Assembly: GCF_003144325.1 (NCBI RefSeq)
Contig: NZ_PENS01000002.1
Span: 124,001-188,000, forward strand
Direction: 5' to 3'
DNA: 64,000 bases
Source of the DNA: Proteus terrae
Lineage (GTDB): Bacteria; Pseudomonadota; Gammaproteobacteria; Enterobacterales; Enterobacteriaceae
The position numbers were made by a program, and so were the translations under genes. Below the pieces are notes generated by a model. It saw only the letters and a list, made by a program, of their open reading frames with translations. It made no database searches and was not told the DNA's origin. Below are positions 1 through 6,960 of this stretch, piece by piece. Position 1 is the stretch's first letter, and each line of letters starts with the position of its first letter.

Positions 1-311
1 GAACGAATTAATTTAAATGCCTCATCTAAACTAATTTCGCCCTCCATTCGCTTATCGAACTTATCGAACCAAGCTTGAATATCTTCTGAATTCCCGTCAC
101 TATCATCTAGGTCATCAAAGATGTTTACATCAGTTCCCCACTCTAACGCGCCAAGTAGCCAGTCCTTAGCTTCAATTGTTTTTCCTTTCTCGATTAAAAA
201 GGATGCAATTTGAATAGTTAAGGAGAGCCTTACCATGATGCATACATCAATATTTGCCATTGCAGCTCTGCCTTGAAGTGCGTTAATTTCTTCTTTGAGT
301 TTATCTGTCAT
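1..311 (-). CDS. hypothetical phage protein, 3' end cut by window
   Basis: An open minus-strand frame runs from an ATG at 311 to the left edge without a stop, giving at least 103 residues. It starts MTDKLKEEINALQGRAAMAN and is acidic towards its end, with an IFDDLDDSDGNSED stretch. A good AGGAGA ribosome site lies just upstream. It is the last visible gene of the leftward early operon. I do not recognise the family. Confidence 0.7.
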   Translation of the reverse strand, partial: MTDKLKEEINALQGRAAMANIDVCIMVRLSLTIQIASFLIEKGKTIEAKDWLLGALEWGTDVNIFDDLDDSDGNSEDIQAWFDKFDKRMEGEISLDEAFKLIR

Positions 312-349
312 ATCTATCTCCTGTTTGCATCCTTGCACTGAGTCCGTGG

Positions 350-589
350 TTAATTGATGTTTTTCTTTATTAGGTAGGAAAGAAAACGCAATGCTCGTTG
401 ATAGAATTCAGGTCTATCATCCCAAATGTTGTAGCCAGCATATCCAGTGTCGGATTCTGGTTTTTCAGATGGGTATTTCTTGAATATTCTCGCTTTGGCT
501 TCAGCTTTAATCGCAGCTTCCTTGCTGAAATATCGCCTATTCCTAGCTGGCGAGTAATAGACTTTCACCACCTTAGTAGTTACAGGCAT
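350..589 (-). CDS. hypothetical phage protein, 79 aa
   Basis: Small basic protein with an AAGGA ribosome site before its ATG. The middle is rich in Lys, Arg and Ala (YSPARNRRYFSKEAAIKAEAKARIFKK), suggesting an amphipathic, possibly nucleic-acid-binding helix. It lies between RecT and the left-edge gene in the leftward early operon. No function is assigned. Confidence 0.6.
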   Translation of the reverse strand: MPVTTKVVKVYYSPARNRRYFSKEAAIKAEAKARIFKKYPSEKPESDTGYAGYNIWDDRPEFYQRALRFLSYLIKKNIN

Positions 590-616
590 GGTTATATCCT
601 TTGGTTAAACGGGCGG

Positions 617-1435
617 TTAGGCACCTTGACCTACTTCTTCAAACTCACCTTCAAATACAGATGAGTTTTCCTGATCGACATTAGCCTCTGCTTTTTCATC
701 AAGAATGACTGCTTTTTGCATTTCAATAGAAACAGGTAGGTATTTAAAAAGACGGCGAATAACTGTTTTCTTCGCCATTTCTTCCCAATGAGAAACCCAA
801 GGACCATTTTGTCCTGCCTTGCTTGACGTCCTTACTTTCTCAATTTGGTTATGCGTCATGACCTCAAACTGAACACCGCCATCTTTCAACCTTGCGACAG
901 CGTAAACGTGAGTAATTGGTGAGTCCTCATTTTCACCCGGTACGTGCGTTAAGTTTTCATTCAACCCGTACTCAAAGTGGAAACTATCACCTTGTCTTAC
1001 TGTTCTTGCCGAAATACTTACTATCTGACCTGAGCGACGAGCAAGATCAATCATTCCTCGGTAGCCGATAATTAACTGCGCATCAGTCCTGACAGTTACC
1101 CACTGATTACCTTGTTTTCTTTTTTTCTCGAAAGGTAGTATGTATGCATGCCCCAGTGCGTTACCAGGCTCTAATCCTAACTGCGAGCATTGAACCACAG
1201 CACCAACAAAACTTTGCATATCACAATTGGCTAATTCTGGCGTTTTTCTAATTTCCGTTGTCACAATGCGGATCATTCTATCCGGTGCCATGTGACGAGG
1301 AAGTGCAGCTGCTAATTGTGCTTTCATATTTGGCTTGTTAATAAACTCAACCAGCATTTGATCTTTGGTTTTTTCCCTTACCTCTGTACCTTGTGTTTTT
1401 TGTAAGTCAGCTTGAGCTAATGGTGGGTTACTCAT
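617..1435 (-). CDS. recT: RecT single-strand annealing recombinase
   Basis: 272 residues, collinear over nearly the whole length with Rac prophage RecT (269 aa). Conserved stretches include AQLAAALPRHMAPDRMIRI, FVGAVVQCSQLGLEPG, LIIGYRGMIDLARRSGQI, PITHVYAVARLKDGG and the end of the core, EEMAKKTVIRRLFKYLPVS. RecT coats single strands made by the partner exonuclease and anneals them to homologous DNA during phage recombination. Its start overlaps the end of the RecE-type gene by 8 nt, so the two are translationally coupled as a RecET pair. P22 itself uses Erf here, so this is a module swap. Confidence 0.97.
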   Translation of the reverse strand: MSNPPLAQADLQKTQGTEVREKTKDQMLVEFINKPNMKAQLAAALPRHMAPDRMIRIVTTEIRKTPELANCDMQSFVGAVVQCSQLGLEPGNALGHAYILPFEKKRKQGNQWVTVRTDAQLIIGYRGMIDLARRSGQIVSISARTVRQGDSFHFEYGLNENLTHVPGENEDSPITHVYAVARLKDGGVQFEVMTHNQIEKVRTSSKAGQNGPWVSHWEEMAKKTVIRRLFKYLPVSIEMQKAVILDEKAEANVDQENSSVFEGEFEEVGQGA

Positions 1436-2246
1436 TCCTTAATTCCTTAGCCCAGTAGGGCAGTGATAATGTGCGTATGCCTGCCCATTCGTCCGTTTTT
1501 AGGCATTCTGCATACGTTCTTAAATTTTGTTTGTAGGTTGTTCGACCAATATCTTTCGCTTGTTGGTCTAAATTGAAAACTCTAACGGGGTATCTACCAC
1601 AGTCGATAGTCGTGCTTACAACGAGGAAGACAAAGACAGGGGATTCGCCTGTTAATGATTTATATCCATCAGAATAAAAAGAGTCCTGTACGTGGTAACG
1701 ATATTCGTACATAGAGCGGTCAAATCGTTGAATGTCAGCGGAACTTTTTACATCAACAATCCAATGGTGATCTTGAATGAGCTTATCTGGTCTACAACGA
1801 CAAAGAATATCCGTATCTTCATCATTCCAATAAATGCTACTTTCAGCTACTCCATTAGCTTCTAAGCACCATCTTGCGATAGGGTGTGCTATTGCACTAT
1901 CTCTCATGAGCATCAACTTCCTGTTATCGTCATGAGTAATTGGTGTGATACCTTCTTTTTCACACATTTCGAGAAATTCCTTTTCCTCTTGCTTCCCTGC
2001 GTTTGTTCTACGATTTACATCAGGGCCTATCTTGTATCGCTTACTGTATTCATCTGGTTCTAGCAAAAGACAATGGATAGCAGTCCCGAAATCCAATACC
2101 TTTATTTTTTCTTCATCAACAGGGGCTTTCTTGCTCCAAATATATTCGGCCGGCATTTCGCTTATTAAATCCAACTGAGATTTACTGATCCCTAATCCAT
2201 GGTGATAGTCCTCATTTGAAATGTCATAATAGATACCGGGTTTCAT
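1428..2246 (-). CDS. recE: RecE-type 5'-3' exonuclease
   Basis: 272 residues corresponding to the C-terminal nuclease domain of Rac RecE (which is 866 aa), starting MKPGIYYDISNEDYHHG. Visible family features are the GISKSQLDLI segment, the DFGTAIHCLLLEP motif, the RCRPDKLI motif and the WIVDVKSSADIQRF segment of the PD-(D/E)XK fold, and the YRYHVQDSFYSDGY helix. It resects double-strand ends to give 3' overhangs for RecT. It overlaps recT downstream and the 84-aa gene upstream by 4 nt. The short form lacking the long RecE N-terminus is usual in phages. Confidence 0.95.
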   Translation of the reverse strand: MKPGIYYDISNEDYHHGLGISKSQLDLISEMPAEYIWSKKAPVDEEKIKVLDFGTAIHCLLLEPDEYSKRYKIGPDVNRRTNAGKQEEKEFLEMCEKEGITPITHDDNRKLMLMRDSAIAHPIARWCLEANGVAESSIYWNDEDTDILCRCRPDKLIQDHHWIVDVKSSADIQRFDRSMYEYRYHVQDSFYSDGYKSLTGESPVFVFLVVSTTIDCGRYPVRVFNLDQQAKDIGRTTYKQNLRTYAECLKTDEWAGIRTLSLPYWAKELRNE

Positions 2247-2497
2247 CCTAAAACCTCCTTATCTATACCAATCTGAATCGCTGTTTTAATTCCATTTAAA
2301 ACCGCATCCAGCGCCTGAGGGCTAATTTCAAATACCGGGTTTAACTTCCTTGCTAAATCCATGCACAGTAGTTCTTCTGGTAGGCTATCCATAACCTCAT
2401 CAACTGATATTTTCTCTTCCTGAGAATTAACAAACGCCTCTCGTTCCATTTGGCGTTCGTGCCAGTCGTTTCTGAGTCCGTATGCGTTGGTTAACAT
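2243..2497 (-). CDS. hypothetical phage protein, 84 aa
   Basis: Acidic protein starting MLTNAYGLRNDWHERQMERE. The C-terminal half (LDAVLNGIKTAIQIGIDKE) looks helical. Its stop overlaps the RecE-type start by 4 nt, so it is coupled to the recombination genes. It might be an accessory to RecE/RecT, but that rests on position only. I do not recognise it. Confidence 0.65.
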   Translation of the reverse strand: MLTNAYGLRNDWHERQMEREAFVNSQEEKISVDEVMDSLPEELLCMDLARKLNPVFEISPQALDAVLNGIKTAIQIGIDKEVLG

Positions 2498-2506
2498 AAA
2501 ACCCCC

Positions 2507-2683
2507 TTAGATAAACGCGCGCTCCTTGCGTGTGTTAATTTCGTTTTGAATCAGGCGGGTCTTTTCTTTGCTGATGCCCATTTTCCATTCGAAAACCAAA
2601 TCATCTAATTGATCATCAGTTAGTTCAGACTCTCGTAATAGTGCGAATATCTGATGCTTTACGTGCTTCTGTTTTGCGTTCAT
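2507..2683 (-). CDS. small hypothetical phage protein, 58 aa
   Basis: Starts MNAKQKHVKHQIFALLRESE and ends RKERAFI. It is highly charged and probably helical. A GGAG ribosome site precedes its ATG. It overlaps the next upstream 60-aa gene by 59 nt in another frame. Position in the left operon resembles that of kil-type genes of lambdoid phages, but there is no sequence support for that function. Confidence 0.5.
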   Translation of the reverse strand: MNAKQKHVKHQIFALLRESELTDDQLDDLVFEWKMGISKEKTRLIQNEINTRKERAFI

Positions 2684-2807
2684 TCTGTACTCCGTATGCT
2701 TTTTTTAATGTTTCGTTTGCTTCGCTCCATCCGTTCTCATCCTTGAGATAACGGGCAATTCCAGCTTTGCTTTGGGCTACACGTAATTTGTATTTATCAA
2801 TATTCAT
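2625..2807 (-). CDS. small hypothetical phage protein, 60 aa
   Basis: Starts MNIDKYKLRVAQSKAGIARY with an AGAGGT ribosome site. Basic and helical. Its 3' third overlaps the 58-aa gene; both have their own ribosome sites, so both may be translated. Function unknown. Confidence 0.5.
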   Translation of the reverse strand: MNIDKYKLRVAQSKAGIARYLKDENGWSEANETLKKAYGVQNERKTEARKASDIRTITRV

Positions 2808-2888
2808 GCTTACCTCTGGATGTGCGAAACCCTCACTTATCGATTGATAGCGATTGTTATTTGGTTTCTCTGGTGTTGGTGCGGTGGG

Positions 2889-3053
2889 TTACTGCTGAGG
2901 TATTTCTTTGATATCTAATTCCGTGATGTTTGCCTTAGCTCCAATTACTGCCCATAGATAAATGTGCTCTGCACAATCGCCTTCATCCTCTGCTTCAATA
3001 TCTTTTTCCCAAGGCTTACCATTCCATTTGCAAGTTACTTTAAACATTGGCAT
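2889..3053 (-). CDS. small hypothetical phage protein, 54 aa
   Basis: Starts MPMFKVTCKWNGKPWEKDIE and ends EIPQQ. A strong GGAGGGAG ribosome site sits 6 nt before this ATG. An earlier ATG in another frame is too close to that site to be used. It looks like a compact beta-rich acidic domain. Leftward early operon; function unknown. Confidence 0.55.
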   Translation of the reverse strand: MPMFKVTCKWNGKPWEKDIEAEDEGDCAEHIYLWAVIGAKANITELDIKEIPQQ

Positions 3054-3087
3054 GTCATACTCCCTCCGTTATTAACTAAACACGATG

Positions 3088-3357
3088 CTAGTCGCCTTCT
3101 GGATAAAGCATTTCCTGTAATTCTTCGGGCGTTGGTTTTTTCCAGTTTGTTATCTTCCCTGTTTCAATGTCGATGTCTAACATCAGATAATCACCGTAGT
3201 GGTCACCGGGGAAAAAGTTAGGAACATAGTAGCTATAGTTTTCTACTTTATTCCCGTTAGCATCAAGAATGTCACAGTTGAAGCTATCAGAAACTTTAAT
3301 GCAGGTTCTTAGCGTTTTAATGTCAACCTTCGCTTTTGTATTTACTTCAATTTCCAT
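3088..3357 (-). CDS. hypothetical phage protein, 89 aa
   Basis: Starts MEIEVNTKAKVDIKTLRTCI. Acidic; the central part (YYVPNFFPGDHYGDYLMLDIDIETGKITNW) suggests a small beta-sheet fold of the kind common in early-operon proteins of enterobacterial phages. Own ribosome site (AGGAGATAGAG). No function assigned. Confidence 0.65.
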   Translation of the reverse strand: MEIEVNTKAKVDIKTLRTCIKVSDSFNCDILDANGNKVENYSYYVPNFFPGDHYGDYLMLDIDIETGKITNWKKPTPEELQEMLYPEGD

Positions 3358-3482
3358 CTCTATCTCCTATCTATTAATCAACTCACCAACCTATTGATAA
3401 TCCACACTCTCGCAGTGGACGCGCTCATGCCCTTGAGTTCATGCCGCTCAATCGCCCCAACATAATTAAAAGGATTGAATTA

Positions 3483-3896
3483 ATGGATGTAGGTTTATTT
3501 ATTTCTTCGATTAAAAATGCCCTTGGTGCTCTTTCTACTGTTCAAACTAATGAGGTACTTAGAGAGAGAATCACTTTCATCTACGAGCAGATTGAAGTAA
3601 TTCAAAAAGCCAACGAAGCCACCGAGAAAGAACTTGCCGAGCTTAAAATAAAGAACAGCGAACTTGAGAAGGAAGTAGCGAGTTATAGGGAAAAGGATCA
3701 ATTTATCCAGCATATGGGAGCGACCTTTAGAAAAAATCCCTCTGGCGGCTACATTCGGGCTGTGTATTGTCCCAACTGTCTTAAATCTGTCGGTTCCTAC
3801 TTTAATGATTTTCCGTTTCATTGCGAATCCTGTGGTTGGTCTTCCTCATTTGAGGGTGGAGAATTAGACTCTGTTATTTCATCAATTCCTGAGTAA
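3483..3896 (+). CDS. coiled-coil plus zinc-ribbon phage protein on the opposite strand
   Basis: The ATG at 3483 has an AAGGA ribosome site about 10 nt upstream, better than the in-frame ATG at 3441, giving 137 residues starting MDVGLFISSIKNALGALSTV. Layout: a short amphipathic segment (1-20), a coiled coil (about 25-75, ...TEKELAELKIKNSELEKEV...), then a C-terminal zinc ribbon with CPNC and CESC pairs. Small proteins of this design (MDI/MDV start, coiled coil, C-terminal CxxC module) are common near N in lambdoid prophages and have no known role, as far as I recall. It is read against the surrounding operon and followed by its own terminator, so it is probably expressed independently in lysogens. 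Confidence 0.75.
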   Translation: MDVGLFISSIKNALGALSTVQTNEVLRERITFIYEQIEVIQKANEATEKELAELKIKNSELEKEVASYREKDQFIQHMGATFRKNPSGGYIRAVYCPNCLKSVGSYFNDFPFHCESCGWSSSFEGGELDSVISSIPE

Positions 3897-3904
3897 TCAA
3901 CACT

Positions 3905-3923
3905 AAGCCCATCCGTGGGCTTT
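3905..3923 (+). terminator. terminator after the coiled-coil/zinc-ribbon gene
   Basis: Stem AAGCCCA / TGGGCTT with a TCCG loop, followed by a short T run. It lies 9 nt after the stop at 3896 and reaches the stop codon of the convergent N-like gene. Confidence 0.65.
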
Positions 3924-4233
3924 ATCTCGCCGTAACCCCGAACTCACTGCTCGGCTGTTTTGTTTTAACTCCTGAAAATACTGCTACATTAGGTAAGCAA
4001 CAGTTGTCTCCACTTGGATAATGCTTTGTTGGTTTGAGAGAGAGAACAGGGCGTTCTTTCTTCTCTTTCACTGAGTTAGCTTTAGCAATCTCTTCTTCTT
4101 TCAGTTTGTTAGCTCTGAAAGATGCATATCTAGCGTACTGGCGCGCTTTGAATGAGTTGCTGTTAACTTTCTTAACGCTAACTGGTGTTGGATTGCCTTT
4201 AAATTTCTTTGGTGGTTGATAGTAAATTTCCAC
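3922..4233 (-). CDS. N/gp24-like early antitermination protein
   Basis: 103 residues, basic. Two stretches point to the lambda N/P22 gp24 group: ERPVLSLKPTK resembles RPILSLNRKP in lambda N, and the end LPNVAVFSG...GVTAR resembles the P22 gp24 end LPGVALYAAG...QITAR. A basic helix (KARQYARYASFRANKLKEEE, residues about 29-48) could contact boxB RNA. N proteins bind nut RNA and with host Nus factors let RNA polymerase read through early terminators. It is the first gene after the predicted PL, where N belongs. Identification is by short motifs and position, so moderately sure. Confidence 0.7.
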   Translation of the reverse strand: MEIYYQPPKKFKGNPTPVSVKKVNSNSFKARQYARYASFRANKLKEEEIAKANSVKEKKERPVLSLKPTKHYPSGDNCCLPNVAVFSGVKTKQPSSEFGVTAR

Positions 4234-4260
4234 ATATCCTCCGTTATTCTTTTACTCACC

Positions 4261-4285
4261 ATAGGTCACTCATTGAATGACCTAT
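4261..4285 (-). promoter_or_regulatory. hairpin in the leader of the N-like gene
   Basis: ATAGGTCA and TGACCTAT are perfect inverted arms. With inner pairs the stem reaches about 11 bp around an AAT loop. It starts 28 nt upstream of the N-like ATG, inside the PL transcript. In lambda a hairpin in this place is an RNase III site controlling N translation; that function is inferred here by analogy. Confidence 0.45.
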
Positions 4286-4410
4286 AATTAGTATTAAACA
4301 CCTGACCTTGTCCGCCGCTTGCCCGAGAATGCCATGCCCCCTTGAAGGCTGGAGATTGTCGAGGAGCTGAGTTATGCAGATCTCTCCGCTCAACGCCAAG
4401 TGTGATATCC

Positions 4411-4426
4411 AAATTGTTAAAGAACA
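4411..4426 (-). promoter_or_regulatory. boxA of a candidate nutL site
   Basis: On the minus strand this reads TGTTCTTTAACAATTT, close to the rrn/lambda boxA consensus bound by NusB/S10. It lies between the predicted PL and the N-like gene, as nutL should. I could not identify a convincing boxB hairpin after it. Confidence 0.5.
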
Positions 4427-4465
4427 TTAGGCTGTATTTCATGTTGCTTGCCTTTGATGTGATTA

Positions 4466-4511
4466 AATGTATACGATAAGTAGACGCATGTAAATACTAA
4501 ATGTAGACATT
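4466..4511 (-). promoter_or_regulatory. PL promoter with two repressor operators
   Basis: Reading leftward, a TTTACA -35 (4489-4494) and TACATT -10 (4466-4471) are 17 bp apart. The core ATGTATAC (4467-4474) overlaps the -10, and a related ATGTAGACAT (4501-4510) lies upstream. The same ATGTATAC core occurs three times between cI and cro, so this is the left operator. A second possible -35, TTGACT, lies at 4525-4530. Confidence 0.6.
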
Positions 4512-4611
4512 TGAGATAAATAAAAGTCAACTATCTGTATTTTCAGATAATTTATTTTCAAATAAATCTCAGATTGGAATGCAGATCACTTCTTTGGAGG
4601 GGAGAGGGCAC

Positions 4612-4640
4612 AAAAAAGCCCTCGCGGGGAGGGCTTTTTA
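4612..4640. terminator. bidirectional terminator
   Basis: AAAAAGCCCTC and GAGGGCTTTTT form a perfect 11-bp stem around a GCGGG loop, with A and T tails on both sides. It ends minus-strand transcripts from the cI-side genes before they enter PL. Confidence 0.85.
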
Positions 4641-4663
4641 TAAATCTATGGGTCTACCAGTTA

Positions 4664-4768
4664 TTACGCAACTTTTTTACTACGTTTAGTAGCTGCACGT
4701 TCTTTGATTTCGCTCATAATTTTTTCAAGCTTTAATGCACTGGCATATAATTTGTTTAATTGTGTCAT
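4664..4768 (-). CDS. 34-residue basic peptide
   Basis: Starts MTQLNKLYASALKLEKIMSE and ends RAATKRSKKVA, a helical peptide with a strongly basic tail. A GAGGAA ribosome site lies 6 nt before the ATG. It sits between the 130-aa gene and the bidirectional terminator, so it is the last cistron of that short unit. Too short for routine gene calling. Function unknown; the basic tail could bind nucleic acid. Confidence 0.55.
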   Translation of the reverse strand: MTQLNKLYASALKLEKIMSEIKERAATKRSKKVA

Positions 4769-4827
4769 AGTATGTTCCTCATCATTCCATCACATCTTGA
4801 TTGATGCAGTGGCTTACCTCATTTAAG

Positions 4828-5220
4828 TTATTCAGGATTGTTCCACATTGGGGTTATCAATGTATTTTTTCTGATATCATCATGCGCTTTATTGCAAGCA
4901 TCGATATTGAATTTCTCAACACCAATCAGCAAGGATTCAGCGTATAACAAACCTTGTTTTACATTTTGTAGGAGCATTCTGGCTGAAATTGCATTTTCAT
5001 CATCGGAAGATAAAAGATGTTTTTCGTATGCATTCGCATATCCATTCATTTGAGAAACTAATTTTTTCAGTTGCTCAATTGATGGATCTGTTAACTCATG
5101 CATTCCATCAATACCAAATTCTACAAATAATTCAGTTAAATCGTTTAGTGTATTTCTAACAATATTAACTATTTTTTCAAATCGAGCCTGTTCAATTTCA
5201 GTCATATTAAATTCTTGCAT
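4828..5220 (-). CDS. hypothetical phage protein beside the repressor, 130 aa
   Basis: Acidic, mostly helical protein starting MQEFNMTEIEQARFEKIVNI; the second Met (position 6) is an alternative start. It lies left of cI, where lambdoid phages keep lysogenically expressed genes such as rexAB or superinfection-exclusion genes. It has its own good promoter upstream (5290-5318) and a terminator downstream. Function not recognised; expression in the lysogen is an inference from position and promoter. Confidence 0.7.
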   Translation of the reverse strand: MQEFNMTEIEQARFEKIVNIVRNTLNDLTELFVEFGIDGMHELTDPSIEQLKKLVSQMNGYANAYEKHLLSSDDENAISARMLLQNVKQGLLYAESLLIGVEKFNIDACNKAHDDIRKNTLITPMWNNPE

Positions 5221-5289
5221 TTGTAAATTTACATTTAAACCACAAGCAAAGGTGAAATAGAACTAAGCTTAAAAATTGTTCATACACTA

Positions 5290-5318
5290 TATATAATGGT
5301 TCTAGCTCACTTTTACAA
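5290..5318 (-). promoter_or_regulatory. promoter for the 130-aa and 34-aa genes
   Basis: Reading leftward, TTGTAA (5313-5318) and TATATA (5290-5295) are separated by 17 bp. No ATGTATAC operator is present, so this promoter should not be shut off by the prophage repressor. Confidence 0.55.
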
Positions 5319-5475
5319 GTGATTCACTGGAAAAACTGTGAATAACTTTTCTTAGTGGAGCGATAATTTACACTATGTGAATATAAAAATTAAGATGTAT
5401 TTCCCTTATTTATGATCGATTTATCAAAACCTGTTGATAAGGCGAAGAAAATATTTTTACCTTAATGTCCACACC

Positions 5476-6129
5476 CTAAAACGTGTCGTCAGGCCATTGT
5501 GACTTGATTACCTTACCTATGATTGTGCAGTTCCCGTTAATAGGGATCAGGTCATAGCGTGGGTTTAATGGCTCTAGATACTCAACTCCACCTTCTCTAA
5601 TCAATCGCTTGAATGTGAACTCATCATTCAGTAGACGAGCAACACAGAAGTCTCCGAACTCCACCTCTTCCTCAGGATCAACCAAGATAAGCATTCCTTC
5701 TGGAAAACTTGGTTTACCTCCTGGTGGTGCTGTCATTGATTGACCTTCAACTTCTAACCAGAAAGAACGCTCACTGGCTTTCTTCGCTGTCGGTATCCAC
5801 GACACAGCATCTTTCTGAGTATATGAGTTAAATTCTGTTGAGAAAGCGCCAGCCTGTACCTTAGTGAAGAGAGGGTATTCATATGTTGGCGGCTGATGAC
5901 TAATATCTTCTTTTTCGATACTAATCGAGCCATCTGAATTAATAACTGCGTTATTTACACCAACAAATGCCAGTATTCCCGCTATATCATGCAGAGATGG
6001 TTCTCTCTTTCCTGTCATCCAATGGCCAACAGCACCCTTCGAAACCGAAAAGCGCTCAGCTAAATCATCATAAGTAATGCCTTTGTCCTTCATCAAGGAT
6101 TTGGCTAGTTCGTACCATTTCATTTTCAT
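5476..6129 (-). CDS. CI/C2-type prophage repressor
   Basis: 217 residues from the ATG at 6129. The 14 upstream in-frame residues are unlikely because a TATAAT -10 box lies within them. N-terminal helix-turn-helix (about 18-45, [21 protein letters not shown]) and C-terminal LexA/S24 domain. An Ala93-Gly94 cleavage site in KVQAGAF, the nucleophile Ser131 in GQSM and the general base Lys174 in TFKRL make RecA-stimulated self-cleavage, and hence SOS induction, likely. It represses PL and PR through ATGTATAC sites and should autoregulate PRM. Confidence 0.95.
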   Translation of the reverse strand: MKMKWYELAKSLMKDKGITYDDLAERFSVSKGAVGHWMTGKREPSLHDIAGILAFVGVNNAVINSDGSISIEKEDISHQPPTYEYPLFTKVQAGAFSTEFNSYTQKDAVSWIPTAKKASERSFWLEVEGQSMTAPPGGKPSFPEGMLILVDPEEEVEFGDFCVARLLNDEFTFKRLIREGGVEYLEPLNPRYDLIPINGNCTIIGKVIKSQWPDDTF

Positions 6130-6135
6130 ACCAAG

Positions 6136-6164
6136 ATTATACGTTATGTATACATATATGTGGA
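6136..6164 (-). promoter_or_regulatory. PRM promoter giving a leaderless repressor mRNA
   Basis: Reading leftward, TCCACA (6159-6164) and a perfect TATAAT (6136-6141) are 17 bp apart. Only 6 nt separate the -10 box from the cI ATG at 6129, so transcription should begin at or next to the A of the start codon, as for lambda PRM. There is no Shine-Dalgarno sequence. Confidence 0.7.
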
Positions 6165-6214
6165 CACACAAAATGTATACTTTAATGTTGAGTTATCGGA
6201 TACTTTATGTATAC
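6146..6214. promoter_or_regulatory. right operator: three repressor/Cro sites
   Basis: The core ATGTATAC occurs at 6146-6153 (extended to the palindrome ATGTATACAT), 6173-6180 and 6207-6214. The first lies in PRM, the third covers the PR -10. Spacings are 27 and 34 bp. This is the OR3-OR2-OR1 layout. Confidence 0.75.
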
Positions 6215-6215
6215 T
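6188..6215 (+). promoter_or_regulatory. PR promoter
   Basis: TTGAGT (6188-6193) and TATACT (6210-6215) are 16 bp apart, followed by an AAGGAGG ribosome site for cro. The -10 box is inside operator 6207-6214. Confidence 0.75.
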
Positions 6216-6241
6216 AACCTAATTGCAATAAGGAGGTTCTA

Positions 6242-6451
6242 ATGAACAATTTAAGTCGATACAGAAAAAAATTGGGAATCACCCAAAACGACTTAGCCAA
6301 AGAGCTTGGATGTACAAAAGGAAATGTCAGCCATTACGAAAATGGTAGACGTAAAGCTGACTTAGACGTTTGTAGAAAGCTCGTTGTTTTCTTTAATCAA
6401 AAAGGTGTGAAAGTCACTATTGATGATTTATTTCCACCAAAAGTTGCTTAG
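6242..6451 (+). CDS. cro: Cro-like repressor
   Basis: 69 residues with one XRE-type helix-turn-helix (about 12-34, ITQNDLAKELGCTKGNVSHYENG). Divergent from cI, first gene of the PR transcript, preceded by an excellent AAGGAGG site. By analogy it turns down PRM and early transcription by binding the same ATGTATAC sites. Confidence 0.9.
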   Translation: MNNLSRYRKKLGITQNDLAKELGCTKGNVSHYENGRRKADLDVCRKLVVFFNQKGVKVTIDDLFPPKVA

Positions 6452-6458
6452 CTTTACC

Positions 6459-6468
6459 CGCTCTTTAA
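6459..6468 (+). promoter_or_regulatory. boxA of a candidate nutR site
   Basis: CGCTCTTTAA right after cro matches the phage boxA consensus. A hairpin with arms GCTCAT/ATGAGC and a 5-nt loop follows about 50 nt later, but its loop is not a typical boxB. Confidence 0.5.
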
Positions 6469-6594
6469 AAATTCACGCCATGCCTTTTGACTTCAATCGG
6501 CAAACTATTATCAACAATCCGCTCATATGGAATGAGCCATGGATCATTACTGCTGTTCCCAATATGGGAAGTAATCTAAGAAGGAATTTAACAA

Positions 6595-6939
6595 ATGGAA
6601 CTATCAAAAACTATCAAAGTTGAATGTTCGTCAAATGAATTGATGAGCTTCTATCTAAAACAAATGTATTCAGTCGGAAATAACGGGCTGGCAAAAATGC
6701 TAGGCGTTCATCCATCAACTTCGAGTCGTGATAAAAATCGAATATTTGAGCTTGCTTGCAAAGCAATAACAGAGCTTGGATTGCCACCTGATTCAGTCGC
6801 TATTAGTGAGAAACCAACAAAGGTTGTCATTGAAGGTGATTACGCAGAGAGATTAATTCAGATGCTTGAAGGGAAGGGGAAGATTAAAAGAAAAACCTCA
6901 GCGGTAACTGAGGCTTCTCAACAAATGGACTTAATTTAA
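6595..6939 (+). CDS. cII: CII-like transcriptional activator
   Basis: 114 residues, second gene of the right operon. A helix-turn-helix region (VGNNGLAKMLGVHPSTSSRDKNRIFE, about 27-52) corresponds to the EAVGVDKSQISRWKRD region of lambda CII. CII activates promoters for repressor establishment and so tilts the choice towards lysogeny. Slightly longer than lambda CII (97 aa). Identification rests on position and the HTH pattern. Confidence 0.75.
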   Translation: MELSKTIKVECSSNELMSFYLKQMYSVGNNGLAKMLGVHPSTSSRDKNRIFELACKAITELGLPPDSVAISEKPTKVVIEGDYAERLIQMLEGKGKIKRKTSAVTEASQQMDLI

Positions 6940-6960
6940 CAACAACCCAATGAGGTAATT

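Noticed and set aside
6515-6570. boxB hairpin of nutR (GCTCAT/ATGAGC or TTCCC/GGGAA)
   Set aside because: Both hairpins are real inverted repeats, but neither has a GNRA-like pentaloop and they lie too far from boxA to call boxB.
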